A stretch of DNA of 64,000 nucleotides, from positions 41,491 to 105,490 of the forward strand of contig JABYQS010000134.1 in the NCBI GenBank assembly GCA_022592435.1, in the 5' to 3' direction. A program made the translations under genes and the position numbers. Below, one piece after another: positions 23,587 to 34,112 of this stretch (position 1 is its first letter; each line of letters opens with the position of its first letter). Origin of the DNA: Cerioporus squamosus (Eukaryota > Basidiomycota > Agaricomycetes > Polyporales > Polyporaceae). Under the pieces are notes generated by a model that did not search any database, was not told the DNA's origin, and saw only the letters and a list, made by a program, of their open reading frames with translations.

Positions 23587-25490
23587 TTACTTCCCAAGAG
23601 GACAGCTGGCATGCAGGACGAGGGTCGACCTGGGGTTGAGCGCGCATGGAGCGAAGGATAAAGCGACGGGGAAGTGGGGATCGAAGGTCTTGCTGAGGCC
23701 AGGCCACGCTGGAATGTGGTCCGCAGGACAGACGTGGTGGGTGTCACCGTCAGCAGGGTCTGTCACGGTGGACTCCCACATGTTCACCCAGCGGGCGGAG
23801 GCCCACAAGGGAGCACCTTCGTGGTATCCTAGAGCCGACCCCGAGCTATTCGGCGCTCGAGCAGCAGCGCATACGCCGACGTGGATAACGAGCGGGGCCA
23901 CTCCCATAGGATCCGAGAATGTGAACGTCGCGGGCCGGGTGCCCTCCCATGCGGTCAAAGACGATATGCGGTACTGCCCCAAATTCCAGTAGCGGTTCAG
24001 ATTGTTGAGGAAGCGTCTGATGTTGGATTCGGGAAAGCGAAAGGGCGGGTTCAAGATGTGATTGAACAGTATCGGTGGGATTGGCGCGCTGCTCGTTGCG
24101 GAGATCTGGGAGTGAGTGTGAGCGGGAAGGCTGTGGATGAGGTACACCTCTCTCCATATCCACGACACGTCACGACCAACGACCATCCCGAACAGGTTAT
24201 CACCTTCTGCAGGGGTCACTGCCACGACGCGAGCCCTCAGAGTAGGGCCGTCAGGAAAGCCGACGCAGAACGAGGACCGCAGGGGATCCGGGCTTTCGGG
24301 ATGGCTGGTGAGTAGCAGAAACAAGCGATTCTGTCCGGTGCACCAGCCAAGGTCAGCCAAGGACCACGTTCCGAACTCGATCACTGGAATGCGGGCGAGG
24401 ACTCCGTAAGGAGTGATGGAAAGTGTGACAATGCCGGTGTCTTGGAATGACTGGAGGCCAGACTGCGTAGAAATCACATTGTCAATGAGTAGAATACGAC
24501 ACGAGAGCTCGAGCAGGTACGTACGAGGATATCCCACGCGCCTCGCGCCCAAGTGTTCCAGGACATGCGGCAGGTGATGGATCCGCATCCCTTGAATGCG
24601 GCCGGGGACGGAGCGAAGAGACACGATGATGACGGAGGTGGGACACCCGGCGAGGAAATTCTTCGTAGCGTAAGCTCGAGAACGAGGGTCGGGAGCGGCT
24701 CGCCCCATGCGAACAGAGTCGTGTCCTTGCTTTGCTTCATGATCTCCTCCTGGAGACGTTGAAACGCCTTTCGCCCTTCTCCATAGAGGGTAGGCATGTT
24801 GATATCGAAGATCCCCAGCAGGCAGTACGCTTCATCCTCCACCCGTGTGGTCTCCCGATACGCCGCCCAGGACATGCGCTGAGCGATGCTGAAGTCTGAC
24901 AGGGAGGCCTCGAGACAGAGCAAGCGTGCGGGTACCCCGGTAGCATTCTCTAGGATCCCTGCGAAGTCGGCCTTCGATCCCAGCATCTCCCAGCTCCGAG
25001 AGAGGAAGAAAACGACCCGAGGAGCGATGAGTTCCTGAAGCGTCCAGCCGCGCTTGTTCCATCTCGTCCATCTCAGACTCGAGGAGTGGTCACGACTTGC
25101 CCCATGCGGAGTGTCCAGCTCGGAGGCCGTTCCGGAAGGCACGTCTCCAAGGTATGCGTAGCAAATCTGAGCGAGCGAGTAATAGTGGAACATGGAGTTG
25201 ATGGCCTCGGAGAGCTCTGCACTGCTGGACTTGTCGATGCAGCATGTGTCTATCCACAGCCACTTGAAGCGGTGACGCTCCGCAAGCTCACAGCACTCCC
25301 TGATTTTGTCGCGGGCGAGGGTGCGCGGGTTCTCTCCGGTCGCCTCGCACCTTTTCCTAAGCTTCTGCATGTCCTTGAACGACTGCTCCTCTGCGTCCCA
25401 GACATGCGAGAGGATCGCGTAGCCATCCTTGACTGCTTCAGGAGAGGGAAAGTAGTGGAGCTCTGCGCGGGCGGTGTTGAGCAGCCACAT
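23587..25490 (-). CDS. HET-domain protein 1 (heterokaryon incompatibility type)
   Basis: Exon 1 is 25490-24525 (322 codons) and exon 2 is 24462-23587. They are joined by a 62-nt intron with a GTACGT donor and CTACGCAG acceptor, giving 613 aa. The N-terminal HET domain (about residues 5-200) shows YAILSHVW, WLWIDTCCIDKSSSAELSEAINSM and RGWTLQELIAPRVVFF, followed by TRVEDEAYCLLGIFDINMP, the usual end of the domain. The C-terminal half is anonymous. HET domains trigger cell death when incompatible fungal cells fuse; whether this copy does so is unknown. ATG 25490 was chosen because it aligns with the start of the second HET gene; an in-frame ATG at 25613 reads through a likely 5' intron or leader. 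Confidence 0.85.
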
Positions 25491-25936
25491 GAGGAACTCT
25501 GCAGTTTCAGTACGAACTTGTGTTAGTCTCAATGGGGCACAGATTTCAGACCTACATACCTGGCGTATCCTGTATGTGGAAGACGACGGCGATGGCTCCA
25601 ACTGTATCCGCATGTGCGTGCGACGCGTTGACGAGCGAGTGGGAAAGGGTGACTAGCAGAAGCGCCAACCGAGACTCACGTCGAGTGACGGGGCTCCTTA
25701 TGGCGATGCAGTTGTCAGACGTGAGACCGAACACCGACACATTGCAGTGCGTTCAATCTGACCTTGCAGCGAGATGCCTCGAGCGCGTCCATCTTTCCCT
25801 TCGCGAACACTTGATTCACTACGAGCTTTTGTGCCAGAGTGACAATATTTGAACACGTACGAACATTTCATTGGCATCCGTGCCGGTAACCCCTCTTTTC
25901 CTTCGCCGTATATGAGTACGAGATTCCGCCGCATCA
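25491..25936. other. Spacer between the two HET genes
   Basis: This is the 5' flank of HET gene 1 and the 3' flank of HET gene 2. It may hold a 5' untranslated exon of HET gene 1 (an AACTGCAG acceptor-like site lies just before its ATG). No other feature is supported. Confidence 0.4.
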
Positions 25937-28141
25937 TCAACACAGCATATCCTGAATGCTCAATGCGAGTCGTAGCTTGCGCCCGCAGCGTACTGTGCCC
26001 GGGGCATGATCGCGTACATCATCGGTACACGACTCCTGGGATGCTCGCCCTGGGATGATTACGGCCGTGCTCTCATCCGTGCCCTCCGGCTGGGATGTCG
26101 AAGCAGCTTCACGCGCTTGGATCAGGGGGGCTGGTCGATGACTCCCTAGCTCCACGGAGGGCGTAAGGAGCCCTTGCAGCTCGTCTGCGGATGGGATGGT
26201 AACCTGCGCCCGAGCGAGCATCTCCACGAAGACTGCACCAACAAGCTCAAGGTGAACAAGCAGTGTCCTTGCAGGGTCCAACTTCGACGGAGTGAACGAT
26301 ATCCGCACCGCTCTCTCAGCGTCTCCGAAGAGCCTCGACTGCACGGGGAACCACGCATCGATATGGTGCTCATCACAGTCATGCACATCTGACTGCGGGA
26401 CGGTCACGCTGTCTTTGGCGTGCGGGAACACGACCCTGGCCCAATACGTCGTGGTCGGTGACTGGTTGCAAGCCCCCATGTCTACATAGATGTGCTCTCC
26501 GTGCTCCCAATTGTGGAACCGAACCCGGGTGGTCGAGTTCCAGAAGTCGGAACACGAGTAGGAGGAGTGAAACCCGAGGGCGGAGAATCTCGCCAGGAGC
26601 CATTGGGGAAGGTGGAAGGCCATAGGTGCGGCCGAACGGTCGAGCTTGAAGGTTGGGAGGGAGGAGCGCGAGGGCGAGGGTGCGGAAGCGAGACCGTTGC
26701 CAGGGCTCTGAGCGATGTAGATGGTACGCCATTCTGCGGCAATGATCTCGCCGTTCAATTGCAGGTTTGCTATGTCGCTCCCTAATGATATCATGCGTAC
26801 GCGCTCTCGATGCCCGTTCTTCCGCTGGAGGGAGTCGCTGACGAAGTAGAGCGGTCTCGAGGGGTCCTGGAACGGGTTGCGGGACTCGTGGAGAAGCAGC
26901 CCTAGATGCTCCCCGCCCTTTTCGCAGAGCAACACCGCGACAGTGAAACCGTCGGCTTCAATGATCGGGAAATGACACTTGGCTCCGTAGTTGGTGATGG
27001 TAAATCGCGGAAGTGCATGGTATCCGAAAGGATGCTCGTCGCTGTGATGCGCATGCCGACGATTGCGCTGCATTGAATATCCGGTTAACGTTGTCGTAGT
27101 TAATGAGAAAGAGGGAATCACCTTGGCGGCCTTCTTCCATTGCCATGGGAGGTACGGCTGGAGAGGCTTCTTGAGCCTGGGAGTGTAGTATGCACATCCC
27201 GGTTGGAACAAACTCGGTGAAGGTGCGAAGAGATATTGAACATCGTTCGAAGAGTTGGCAGCGCGGCTCGTGTGGTGGGAAGTGTAGTTGCGAAGGTCGG
27301 CACGCGAGACAGTCTTGCCCCAGGCGAAGAGACTGGTGTCGACGGACTGCTTCACGATCTCGTATTGAAGACGCTGGAAGGCCTGTCGCCCCTCTCCGTA
27401 TAACGTGGGCATGTTCACGCCGAACAGTCCCATGAGGCAGTACGCCTCATCCTCCACGCGCGTCGTACTACGTCCCGACGCCCAGGACATACGCACGGCG
27501 AGGCTGTACTTGCTGAAATGCGACTTGCCGGTGAGGACCCTCCTCGAGACCCCAGTGATTTCCTCCAGAAGGCCAGCAAGCTCGGATTTCACGCCGAGCT
27601 GTTGCCATTCTCGAGAAAAGAAGAGCACGAGCTCTGGCGCAATCAACTCCTGCAAGGTCCAGCCGCGAGCGTGCCAACGGCTCCTACGGAAATCGGAGTC
27701 TTGGGCAGCCAGAACGCACGCACTCGACACGTCCTCGAGGAAGGCGTAGCAGACTTCCGCCTGGGAATACCACCGAAACATCGAGTTAAGGGCTTCGGAG
27801 AGTTCGCTACTGCTCGTCTTGTCGATGCAGCACGAGTCTATCCAGATCCACTGATATCCGTGGCTCTCCGCAAGAAGGCAGGAATGGCGTATCTTCGGAG
27901 AGACAAGGTCTCGAGGATTTTCGGAAGTAAGCCTGCACCGCTCCTCCAAGAGACGTATGTATTGAAAGGAATCTTCACACTTGCTCCAAGTGTGAGATAG
28001 GATGGCGTAGCCCCCCGTGACAGCAGCAGTAGTGGCGAAGAAGTGTAACTCAGCGCGAGTAGTGCTAAGCAGCCACATCTGTGGAGGATACGGAAACACG
28101 ATCAGTGCACAGAGAAACAGGCTGAGGAACCGATAGACCAT
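25937..28141 (-). CDS. HET-domain protein 2
   Basis: This is one continuous ORF of 734 aa from ATG 28141, or 713 aa from ATG 28078 (MWLLSTTRAELHFF). The second start matches HET gene 1; the extra 21 residues are hydrophobic and could be 5' leader or a signal-anchor. HET motifs are YAILSHTWSKCEDSF, WIWIDSCCIDKTSSSELSEALNSMF, RGWTLQELIAPELVLFF and TTRVEDEAYCLMGLFGVNMPTLYGEGRQAFQRLQYEIVKQS. The C-terminal 400 residues are anonymous and resemble those of HET gene 1. A 54-nt in-frame segment near 27067-27120 has GT...GCAG ends and could be an unspliced intron. The gene lies head-to-tail with HET gene 1, an apparent local duplication. Confidence 0.87.
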   Translation of the reverse strand: MVYRFLSLFLCALIVFPYPPQMWLLSTTRAELHFFATTAAVTGGYAILSHTWSKCEDSFQYIRLLEERCRLTSENPRDLVSPKIRHSCLLAESHGYQWIWIDSCCIDKTSSSELSEALNSMFRWYSQAEVCYAFLEDVSSACVLAAQDSDFRRSRWHARGWTLQELIAPELVLFFSREWQQLGVKSELAGLLEEITGVSRRVLTGKSHFSKYSLAVRMSWASGRSTTRVEDEAYCLMGLFGVNMPTLYGEGRQAFQRLQYEIVKQSVDTSLFAWGKTVSRADLRNYTSHHTSRAANSSNDVQYLFAPSPSLFQPGCAYYTPRLKKPLQPYLPWQWKKAAKVIPSFSLTTTTLTGYSMQRNRRHAHHSDEHPFGYHALPRFTITNYGAKCHFPIIEADGFTVAVLLCEKGGEHLGLLLHESRNPFQDPSRPLYFVSDSLQRKNGHRERVRMISLGSDIANLQLNGEIIAAEWRTIYIAQSPGNGLASAPSPSRSSLPTFKLDRSAAPMAFHLPQWLLARFSALGFHSSYSCSDFWNSTTRVRFHNWEHGEHIYVDMGACNQSPTTTYWARVVFPHAKDSVTVPQSDVHDCDEHHIDAWFPVQSRLFGDAERAVRISFTPSKLDPARTLLVHLELVGAVFVEMLARAQVTIPSADELQGLLTPSVELGSHRPAPLIQAREAASTSQPEGTDESTAVIIPGRASQESCTDDVRDHAPGTVRCGRKLRLALSIQDMLC

Positions 28142-28414
28142 GCCTGATGCTGGAACGTCCTAAGGACAGCACCTTCTGGTCATGCACAAAGAGGCGACGG
28201 TGTCAGGGAGCGGATAGACAGCAATGGCTCAATAGTAAGGGAGGTCGCTTATAAGCCATTCACTGAGACTAAGACACCTCAGGAAGCAGCACGACAACGC
28301 ATGTACGAGGCAATGTGAGATTCCTGTGCGACCATTCGATTCGACTGATAGTGCCAGGGAATCCAACTACACAGCTGTGCAGAACGTCATACGGCTTCCT
28401 ACGGTATCACGGCC
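28142..28414. other. Intergenic, 5' of HET gene 2
   Basis: Promoter side of HET gene 2. No gene or repeat was recognised. Confidence 0.4.
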
Positions 28415-29049
28415 TCAATGGAAGGTGAAACTCCTCGTTGGACACGGGGTGAGTCGACGAAGTCCACCGACATGAGTCCGGACGGAACCTCTGCACTCGG
28501 TATAGACAGTAGCAAGAACCCTTCCCTGTGTAGGATTCCCGCAATCCTTAGACAGGGCGGCTGACATTATTGAGGGTGTGTACTTGTACGCGCCATCTTC
28601 GCCCTCAAATAACGTGAGCTGTGCCATTGTTGGGAATGACCACATAAGTACGCTGTCAAGGCCCCTTCTGAGGCGCCAGAATTGACACATGCCATGGACA
28701 GACGGGATGATAGCGACTGCGCACATAGCCATGGTCTTCAGGATAGATGACAACTCACACGCACTAAGCTTCCTCCAGGTTCCAACACGGATTGCACATC
28801 GAACTGCCCCTCGACCCTGAAGCGTCCATGTAGCCGCATCTGTCCGAGATGACGAGAGCAGCCCTCTGGGAAAGGGCTCCTGTGTACTGTACGCGCAGTT
28901 CTGTGGAAGCGTGGAACACGATGTCTCGCCTCCTCGTGCGTCCTCTCGTCTAACATAGACGGGCTGCGCCGTTCACGACGAGTACGGCCCCACCAAGAGC
29001 AACTGTTGCGGTGCTTACCTTCCTCAACAATCTCTGCATTCCCTGCCAT
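28415..29049 (-). CDS. Hypothetical multi-exon protein
   Basis: ATG 29049 begins MAGNAEIVEE, followed by a GTAAGC donor at 29018. Coding-like segments downstream on the same strand are VFHASTELRVQYTGALSQRA and LVISDRCGYMDASG, then FDVQSVLEPGGSLVR, then SSILKTMAMCAVAIIPSVHG and MCQFWRLRRGLDSVLMWSFP up to TAA 28415. The segments occupy different frames, so introns or frameshifts are needed; exon limits are not resolved. The last segment contains a hydrophobic stretch. No family was recognised. Confidence 0.4.
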
Positions 29050-29256
29050 CTTTTTCAGCCAGTATCCCTACTTGTCCTCCGTAGGTCGTGTCATCCGGCT
29101 GAGTGCGTCAGATAAGAAGTCTCCGAGAAGCGGGGCCTTCCGACGTGGCGAAGCACGACGATTCCATGGGAGAGATTTGGGTCGAACCTAATGCATCAGG
29201 ATATCTGGACGTGCATGTTGAATACGTTCCGGGCTAGAGACAAGCAAGCAAGACAC

Positions 29257-30605
29257 TCACTGGGTTTTACCACCCCCTGGTTCAATGTCAAGGAGGTGGA
29301 AGGAGGTGTAAGAGCGGTATTTACTTGTGGGTGAAGTATTGGATAAGCTTTGAGGGTAAACTTGATTCGAGTAGGTATAACAGATAATAAGCGCGAGAAA
29401 TACTCGAGATTCAACTAGGTGGTCGACTTGCCATCCCTACTAGCAGCTATCCTTCCGTCTGAACTACGTGGCCCACTCGACGTAGCAAGGAGGGCAGACC
29501 GCTGGACGGTATCCCCCGTTTTCGTTCCTTTCGGGCACTTGCCAATTCAAAAGAAATTTTAGGACTTAAGAATAATTGCCATTGAATTGCTACGATACAT
29601 GCCACAGCGTATACGGTACAGTAATACTTAGACGTACGTGATTGCATCAGTTGCGAAAGCACTCGCCACAGCTGATCTGAGAGCCTGCCATCTGCGAACA
29701 CCTGAAAGCCAATAGAAGGTTGTCAATATCGTGCAGGGGCCACGATTAGGTGGGGTCCGGACACTCACCAGTACCGTTAACCCTCTGAGTCCGTCCGGCG
29801 ACGTCAATCCGGGCGTGTATGCAGCCAAAAAGCGGTCACGTAGAACACAGCTGTACGTGTATAGAAGTGCTCAGCAGGACAGGATAGCAGTGAATGCATA
29901 TATGCGCTCACCGGAAAAAAGGTGGAAGGCAACCAGACGTGGAGGTTCTGCATGGTAGTGGATTGAGACGTCGCGGGAGAAGGACAGATCTAGAGAGAGC
30001 GACGAAATTGAAGGCTTGAAGAGTGCTCACCCGTATGCATGGTACCATACCCGGACACTACTCCCTGTAGCAGCCCCTCCGCCCAGGTCTCGGACACGTT
30101 AGGCGGGAAGTCTGAGTGTAAGTCATCAGCAGAGAGTGTCGGAGCGCTGCCTGCCTGCTTACTCTGTGACACCAGTACAGGGAGTTCACGAGAAGAGATA
30201 GGTGGGGGTGGTGGTGGTAAGAGACAACGAAGATGTAGAGGCGACTTGGGAAGCGAGGGCGGATTTTGATGAAGTCATGGAGCGCCGGCGTAGACCCTCT
30301 GCCCAGTGTTCGAGTAGCACTCAGATTTAATCCTCATCCAGAGGTCGGAGTATAGGACATCGACGAGAGCGAGGAGTCGAAGTTCAACTAGGTGCAAGTG
30401 GCCGGTTGCTTCAAGTTTACTCGCGCGTCGTCCATGGCTCGAGGACGCAGACGCCTCAAGCGTGGGACTCCGGCAAGCCTTTGGACCTAGCTGAACTAAT
30501 TTGGACTTGTAATAAGCATTCTATTTGCGGGATTTCACTACGTTTGACTAGCTAAAACTCCCAAATATACTGACAAGTGAACCAGGGGGTGGTAAAACCC
30601 AGTGA
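29257..30605. mobile_element. Possible 1.35-kb element bounded by 28-bp inverted repeats
   Basis: Positions 29257-29284 and 30578-30605 are perfect 28-bp inverted repeats, with outer ends TCACTGGG and CCCAGTGA. Weaker similarity continues inward (TTCAATGTCA versus TTCACTTGTCA). No target-site duplication could be seen directly outside the repeats and no transposase is encoded inside. The segment could be a non-autonomous terminal-inverted-repeat element or a local inverted duplication. Confidence 0.4.
29450..30172 (-). CDS. Hypothetical exon series inside the inverted-repeat segment
   Basis: On the minus strand, successive splice-flanked segments read SADDLHSDFPPNVSETWAEG, DLSFSRDVSIHYHAEPPRLV, RFLAAYTPGLTSPDGLRGLT and VFADGRLSDQLWRVLSQLMQ. 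Donor-like GTGAGC/GTGAGT and CAG acceptors separate them. Phases could not all be reconciled and no start or family was found, so this could be a decayed gene. Confidence 0.3.
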
Positions 30606-31125
30606 CTGCAAGACGGGACAGAGTAAGAGGCGCTCAGAGGTGCTCAGCCTCAGGAGGAGCCTGATATGGCGATTCCCGACCTTCCGCTGTTCGAACCACC
30701 CAACCCCGGGTTGCATGAAGAACCCAGCTTGCACGGGAGCGCCCACTTCTAACGACAGATCTCCTCGTTGAAACAACGAGAGGTATCACAGTAAGAAGGT
30801 TGTAGGGATTATAGTGCCAGTAGTAAACTCGCATGAGCGGATGCCCACTACATACTACTGCGCTCGGTGAAGGACAACAGTTCTACTTCATGCAAGCCAG
30901 TAGTAAAGAAAGGGATAAATAAGCGAGTCAGGCAACGGTATCAATGAGTACACTACGGCCAGAGCCTTGTGAGATCCGCTCCAGGTGCAGGATGCTGCTA
31001 GACGCGGCCTATCTCGTTCGCTCTACCAACTTGGGGGCCAACCATAATGCGCCGTCCCCCGCCGGAGCTGAGGCAAAGGCATCGAGCCCTATCACAGATG
31101 AGGGGTAAAACGAGCGAGCTTCGTC
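30606..31125. other. Intergenic
   Basis: No supportable gene. A short sequence near 31010-31050 on the minus strand resembles a tRNA D-arm but lacks a T-arm. Confidence 0.4.
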
Positions 31126-31621
31126 TTAAGAGTATCGCTGAGAGGCGAACGAACATGTACTAACCGGATCCGTCGAAGAAGGGACAGCTGTGGTTACGGT
31201 CACGGATTCGATACTGGCGGAGGAGGGATGCGTCGCTTGTGCGCTCGTCGAGGATGCCTGCAGGAGGAGTGAACGTCACTGTTTGTCATGGCTCGCGAGC
31301 AATGAACCTGTGAGGAAGAACGTACCTCGAGAGGCCCCTCACCCGGCGCTGAGGCTATCAAGCAGCCCATTTGCCGGCATCCCCTGTCTTCCAACAACTG
31401 GGTGACTTCTGTGTTACTACAGCTTCTCCGATTCAAGTTTTGAAGGTACGCACCAGAGTCGTTGCCAGTTCAAGCGGGTAAGCCGAAGCCGTTTGGATGA
31501 TGACCGAAGCTACGATCACTGGCAGTCAGATTGGGATGGCTGTTTGCTTGAACAGAGATAACCCACCTCCGACAATGGCAGATGAGATAATGAACGTGCG
31601 AGTAAGGATGAAGGACAACAT
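31126..31621 (-). CDS. Small secreted peptide precursor with RGCRQMGCL core, 104 aa
   Basis: Exons 31621-31567, 31509-31454, 31397-31326 and 31257-31126 give 104 aa in one frame, with all introns GT-AG and 54-68 nt. Exon 1 and part of exon 2 encode a signal peptide (MLSFILTRTFIISSAIVGAS, cleavage probably after the Ala of TASA). Exon 3 encodes LLEDRGCRQMGCLIASAPGE. Exon 4 is Ser/Thr-rich (ASSTSAQATHPSSASIESVT). The gene at 34113-34930 has the same start, the same 37-codon split over exons 1 and 2 in the same phases, and the same core. The two cysteines could close a six-residue ring (C-x4-C). No known family was recognised. A secreted or processed peptide is inferred from signal peptide plus conserved core. 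Confidence 0.6.
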
Positions 31622-31727
31622 GGTCGGGAGGTCCGAAGGAGCGACTAGGGGTTCTGACGTGGGACGGGCGTATGAAGTGAGAGACTGCTGAAGGACGAAT
31701 GTCGGTGTTCTTCAAGCAGCTCCGGTC

Positions 31728-31734
31728 TTTATGC
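31728..31734 (-). promoter_or_regulatory. TATA-like box of the 104-aa peptide gene
   Basis: On the minus strand GCATAAAGACC lies about 107 bp before the ATG at 31621. The related gene at 34113 has AGTATAAGACC at a similar distance (33974-33984), so the element may be conserved. Confidence 0.35.
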
Positions 31735-32859
31735 ATCCTCTGTGAGAGCTGAGCGGCGCGTTACACTCCGGGACACAACGATGAAACGGCGGCGACATAC
31801 CTGAAGATGGAGATCGCAACTCCCTGGCGAATCTCTCGAGCTCGTCCGCAACGCTCGAAGAATGAAACCCCATAATACAGATGGACGGACAGCTGCGATG
31901 TGAAGATCACGGTCGTACGGGGACATCCCAACAGGACGTGAATGCCCTTGTACGACCTCGCCAGGGACAACGGCGAGCGGTGATTCGTGGCGGCATGCTC
32001 GGACTACGCCCAGTCGCAAACTAGGGCATGCAGCAGCCGCGAAGGTGGCGGCCAGGGTTTGTGATGCGCCTTGAGAGTGATGTCGGCTTCGGGGGCTGAC
32101 GGGCGCGGCGCCCAGGTTGATTTCCGTCGCCGCGTATTGCGAACACAGCACCGACTCGGATGGGTCCCGCAGGCAAGCGTATCTGTGCATATGCGGTCAG
32201 GGTGGCACCAAATGCGCCTGAGCGAAGCATCTCACCGATGACGTACTCCTCGCTCGTCCGGTGTAGGAGACTGATGCGCTAGCTCTTGCCAACTAACAGG
32301 GCACCGACCTAGCATGAGAACGTTCTTGCATCGTAGGCCTTGGAGGTATGAGTACAAGGAATCAAGAACAGAATTTTTACAAGGGAGGTAATGTGTTGCC
32401 ACGTACACGTTTATAGGGATGCTCCGCTTGGGGTCGATAGCTCATGCCCCAGGGTCTAAGCTCAGTGCCTTGAAGCAACGCGAACTCGGACTGAATCGGT
32501 CTTTGAATTTGCTTGAACACTTCCGTGCGCAATTCACGGCTTTCCTATTGCAGTTGAAGCCGCCGAGGGTCTACTCCACTGGACGACAGAGGACATGGGC
32601 CGTCGGCGGTTGGTCCGGACGGAAGTTCGAGCGAGTGGGCGAGTTTGCGTCCGGTGAGGCTACTAGTCACCCAGGGTGTCGACAGCCCCTGCTGACAAGC
32701 ATCGGCCCCGACGGGCGGGCTGCATGCGCATATGATGCCCCAGTACGAACTCAAGGTATGCGATTGAACGATCTGTGAGATGGGCGCCGGGTGAGCGAAC
32801 CTGTTCGTTCCAGAGCGCAGGATCAGTACTACAAACGCTGCTCACGAGCAGGCACATAC

Positions 32860-32915
32860 CTCTCACAAACAGCGCCGATATAGCGAGGGCGCGATGGCCG
32901 CTAAGGGATGTATGG
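32860..32915 (-). pseudogene. Possible relic of a third peptide-precursor gene
   Basis: The minus strand reads SLSGHRALAISALFVRG followed by a GTATGT donor, resembling the exon 1 end RTFAISALFVGG of the 199-aa gene. No ATG is in frame nearby. A degraded match to the core exon may lie near 32700. Similarity is limited, so this is tentative. Confidence 0.25.
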
Positions 32916-33975
32916 AACGGTGTGTCCACGGGTAGTCAAGCCATCTCGTAGTGAAACGACGAGAGATTTCGTCTTCCGACTCTAGAACCTCGGCAGAGTG
33001 CAGCTATGTTGGCGTAACGAGAGAAGTGGGGTGAGCTGGTCTTTCTGGAGCAAGTTTCCGTACCTCATTCCGAAGAGGGCAAGAGAAACCGGAATGAACT
33101 TGGTTCGTAACTTAGTCGCATACGTGGCAACGTCAACAGAGCCTTAGTGTGCATCAGAGACATCTGTTGCGTCCGTGCATGTTCCTGGCTGTCAGTCTGA
33201 CCATCAGCAGGAAGTCAATGGGATCAGAATCGACGGGCGTACCGTACTTATGCATGGGAGTGAGGAGGGACCGAAGACCTTTGTGGCTTCCATTTTGGGT
33301 GGTTCGTTTGAACTTGCTCGTTTATAGCCGAGCCGCGAACTCAATCTAGATCAAGATTCGACCACAGACGCCCATAACTTGTCCGTCGACCACGAGTCGG
33401 ATGTTCCCCTTGTTACCACTCGCGTCTCGTCTCACTCAGAACTGTTCGAACACTACGAGTCTGACACCGCAGTCTTGGGATGTCTGCTGTGGACTAGGTA
33501 AAGCTCTTCCACCGCTCTAATAGCGCAAAGGTTAGCCAGTACGAGCAACTCGTCATATATGACCTTGAAGACCTGCCAGCGCAAACGAATAAGTATTTTT
33601 TATCCTACATGTGTGGATGTGGGGTGCATGACGTTGCAGCGGCTGGTCCCGGTGACTAGCCTGGTGCTGGAACTGCAGCGTAATACCCCGGATGGGCGCA
33701 TCGAGGCGGGGTGAAGAACAAGGACGCCCATAACCGGCAACGGAGGCGCGCGGGCAATGTCGTAAGTTGCCCTGCAGGCCGAGTCGGGCATCCCTTGTAG
33801 TCAAACGCACGCTTACCCGTCACAAACTCACTACCCAGTATGGACCCGCGCTTCCCGAGAAGGGCGACGCAATCCTCTCACCGCAAAAATAGCCGGACCC
33901 ATCAAGTCCCTCCTTCCTATTCCGACGCCTCCTTTGAGCAGCCAAAGCGAGCAGGGAGTTGTCTGTGCAACACAG

Positions 33976-33980
33976 TATAA
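33976..33980 (+). promoter_or_regulatory. TATA-like box of the 199-aa peptide gene
   Basis: AGTATAAGACC sits about 135 bp upstream of ATG 34113, with a counterpart before the 104-aa paralogue. Confidence 0.35.
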
Positions 33981-34112
33981 GACCCGGCGTAAAGATGTGG
34001 ACGAAGGCCAGCGCGCCTTCATCGGGTGTCCTGACCCTTCACCTCACCCCTACCTCCACCAGCTGATCCTCTTCGTTCTCTCCTCGAATACTCGCTTTGC
34101 TTCTGAGTCAAC

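Larger units (their letters stand above)
31735..34112. other. Region between the two peptide genes
   Basis: Most of this 2.4 kb shows no supportable gene: ORFs at 31970-31761 and 32190-31729 (minus) overlap in different frames, and those at 33149-33349 and 33810-33553 lack motifs. It includes a possible third, decayed peptide-gene relic (32860-32915) and the promoter of the 199-aa peptide gene. Confidence 0.4.

Noticed and set aside
25491..25613. Upstream ATG at 25613 as the start of HET gene 1
   Set aside because: The added residues are not shared with HET gene 2, which aligns from MWLL, and an acceptor-like CTGCAG lies just before ATG 25490.
31010..31050. tRNA-like D-arm (GTTGGTAGAGCG) on the minus strand
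   Set aside because: No T-arm or matching acceptor stem at the required distance.
32419..32778. 119-aa plus-strand ORF
   Set aside because: No domain, no homologous frame in the neighbouring peptide genes, and overlapping opposite-strand ORFs.
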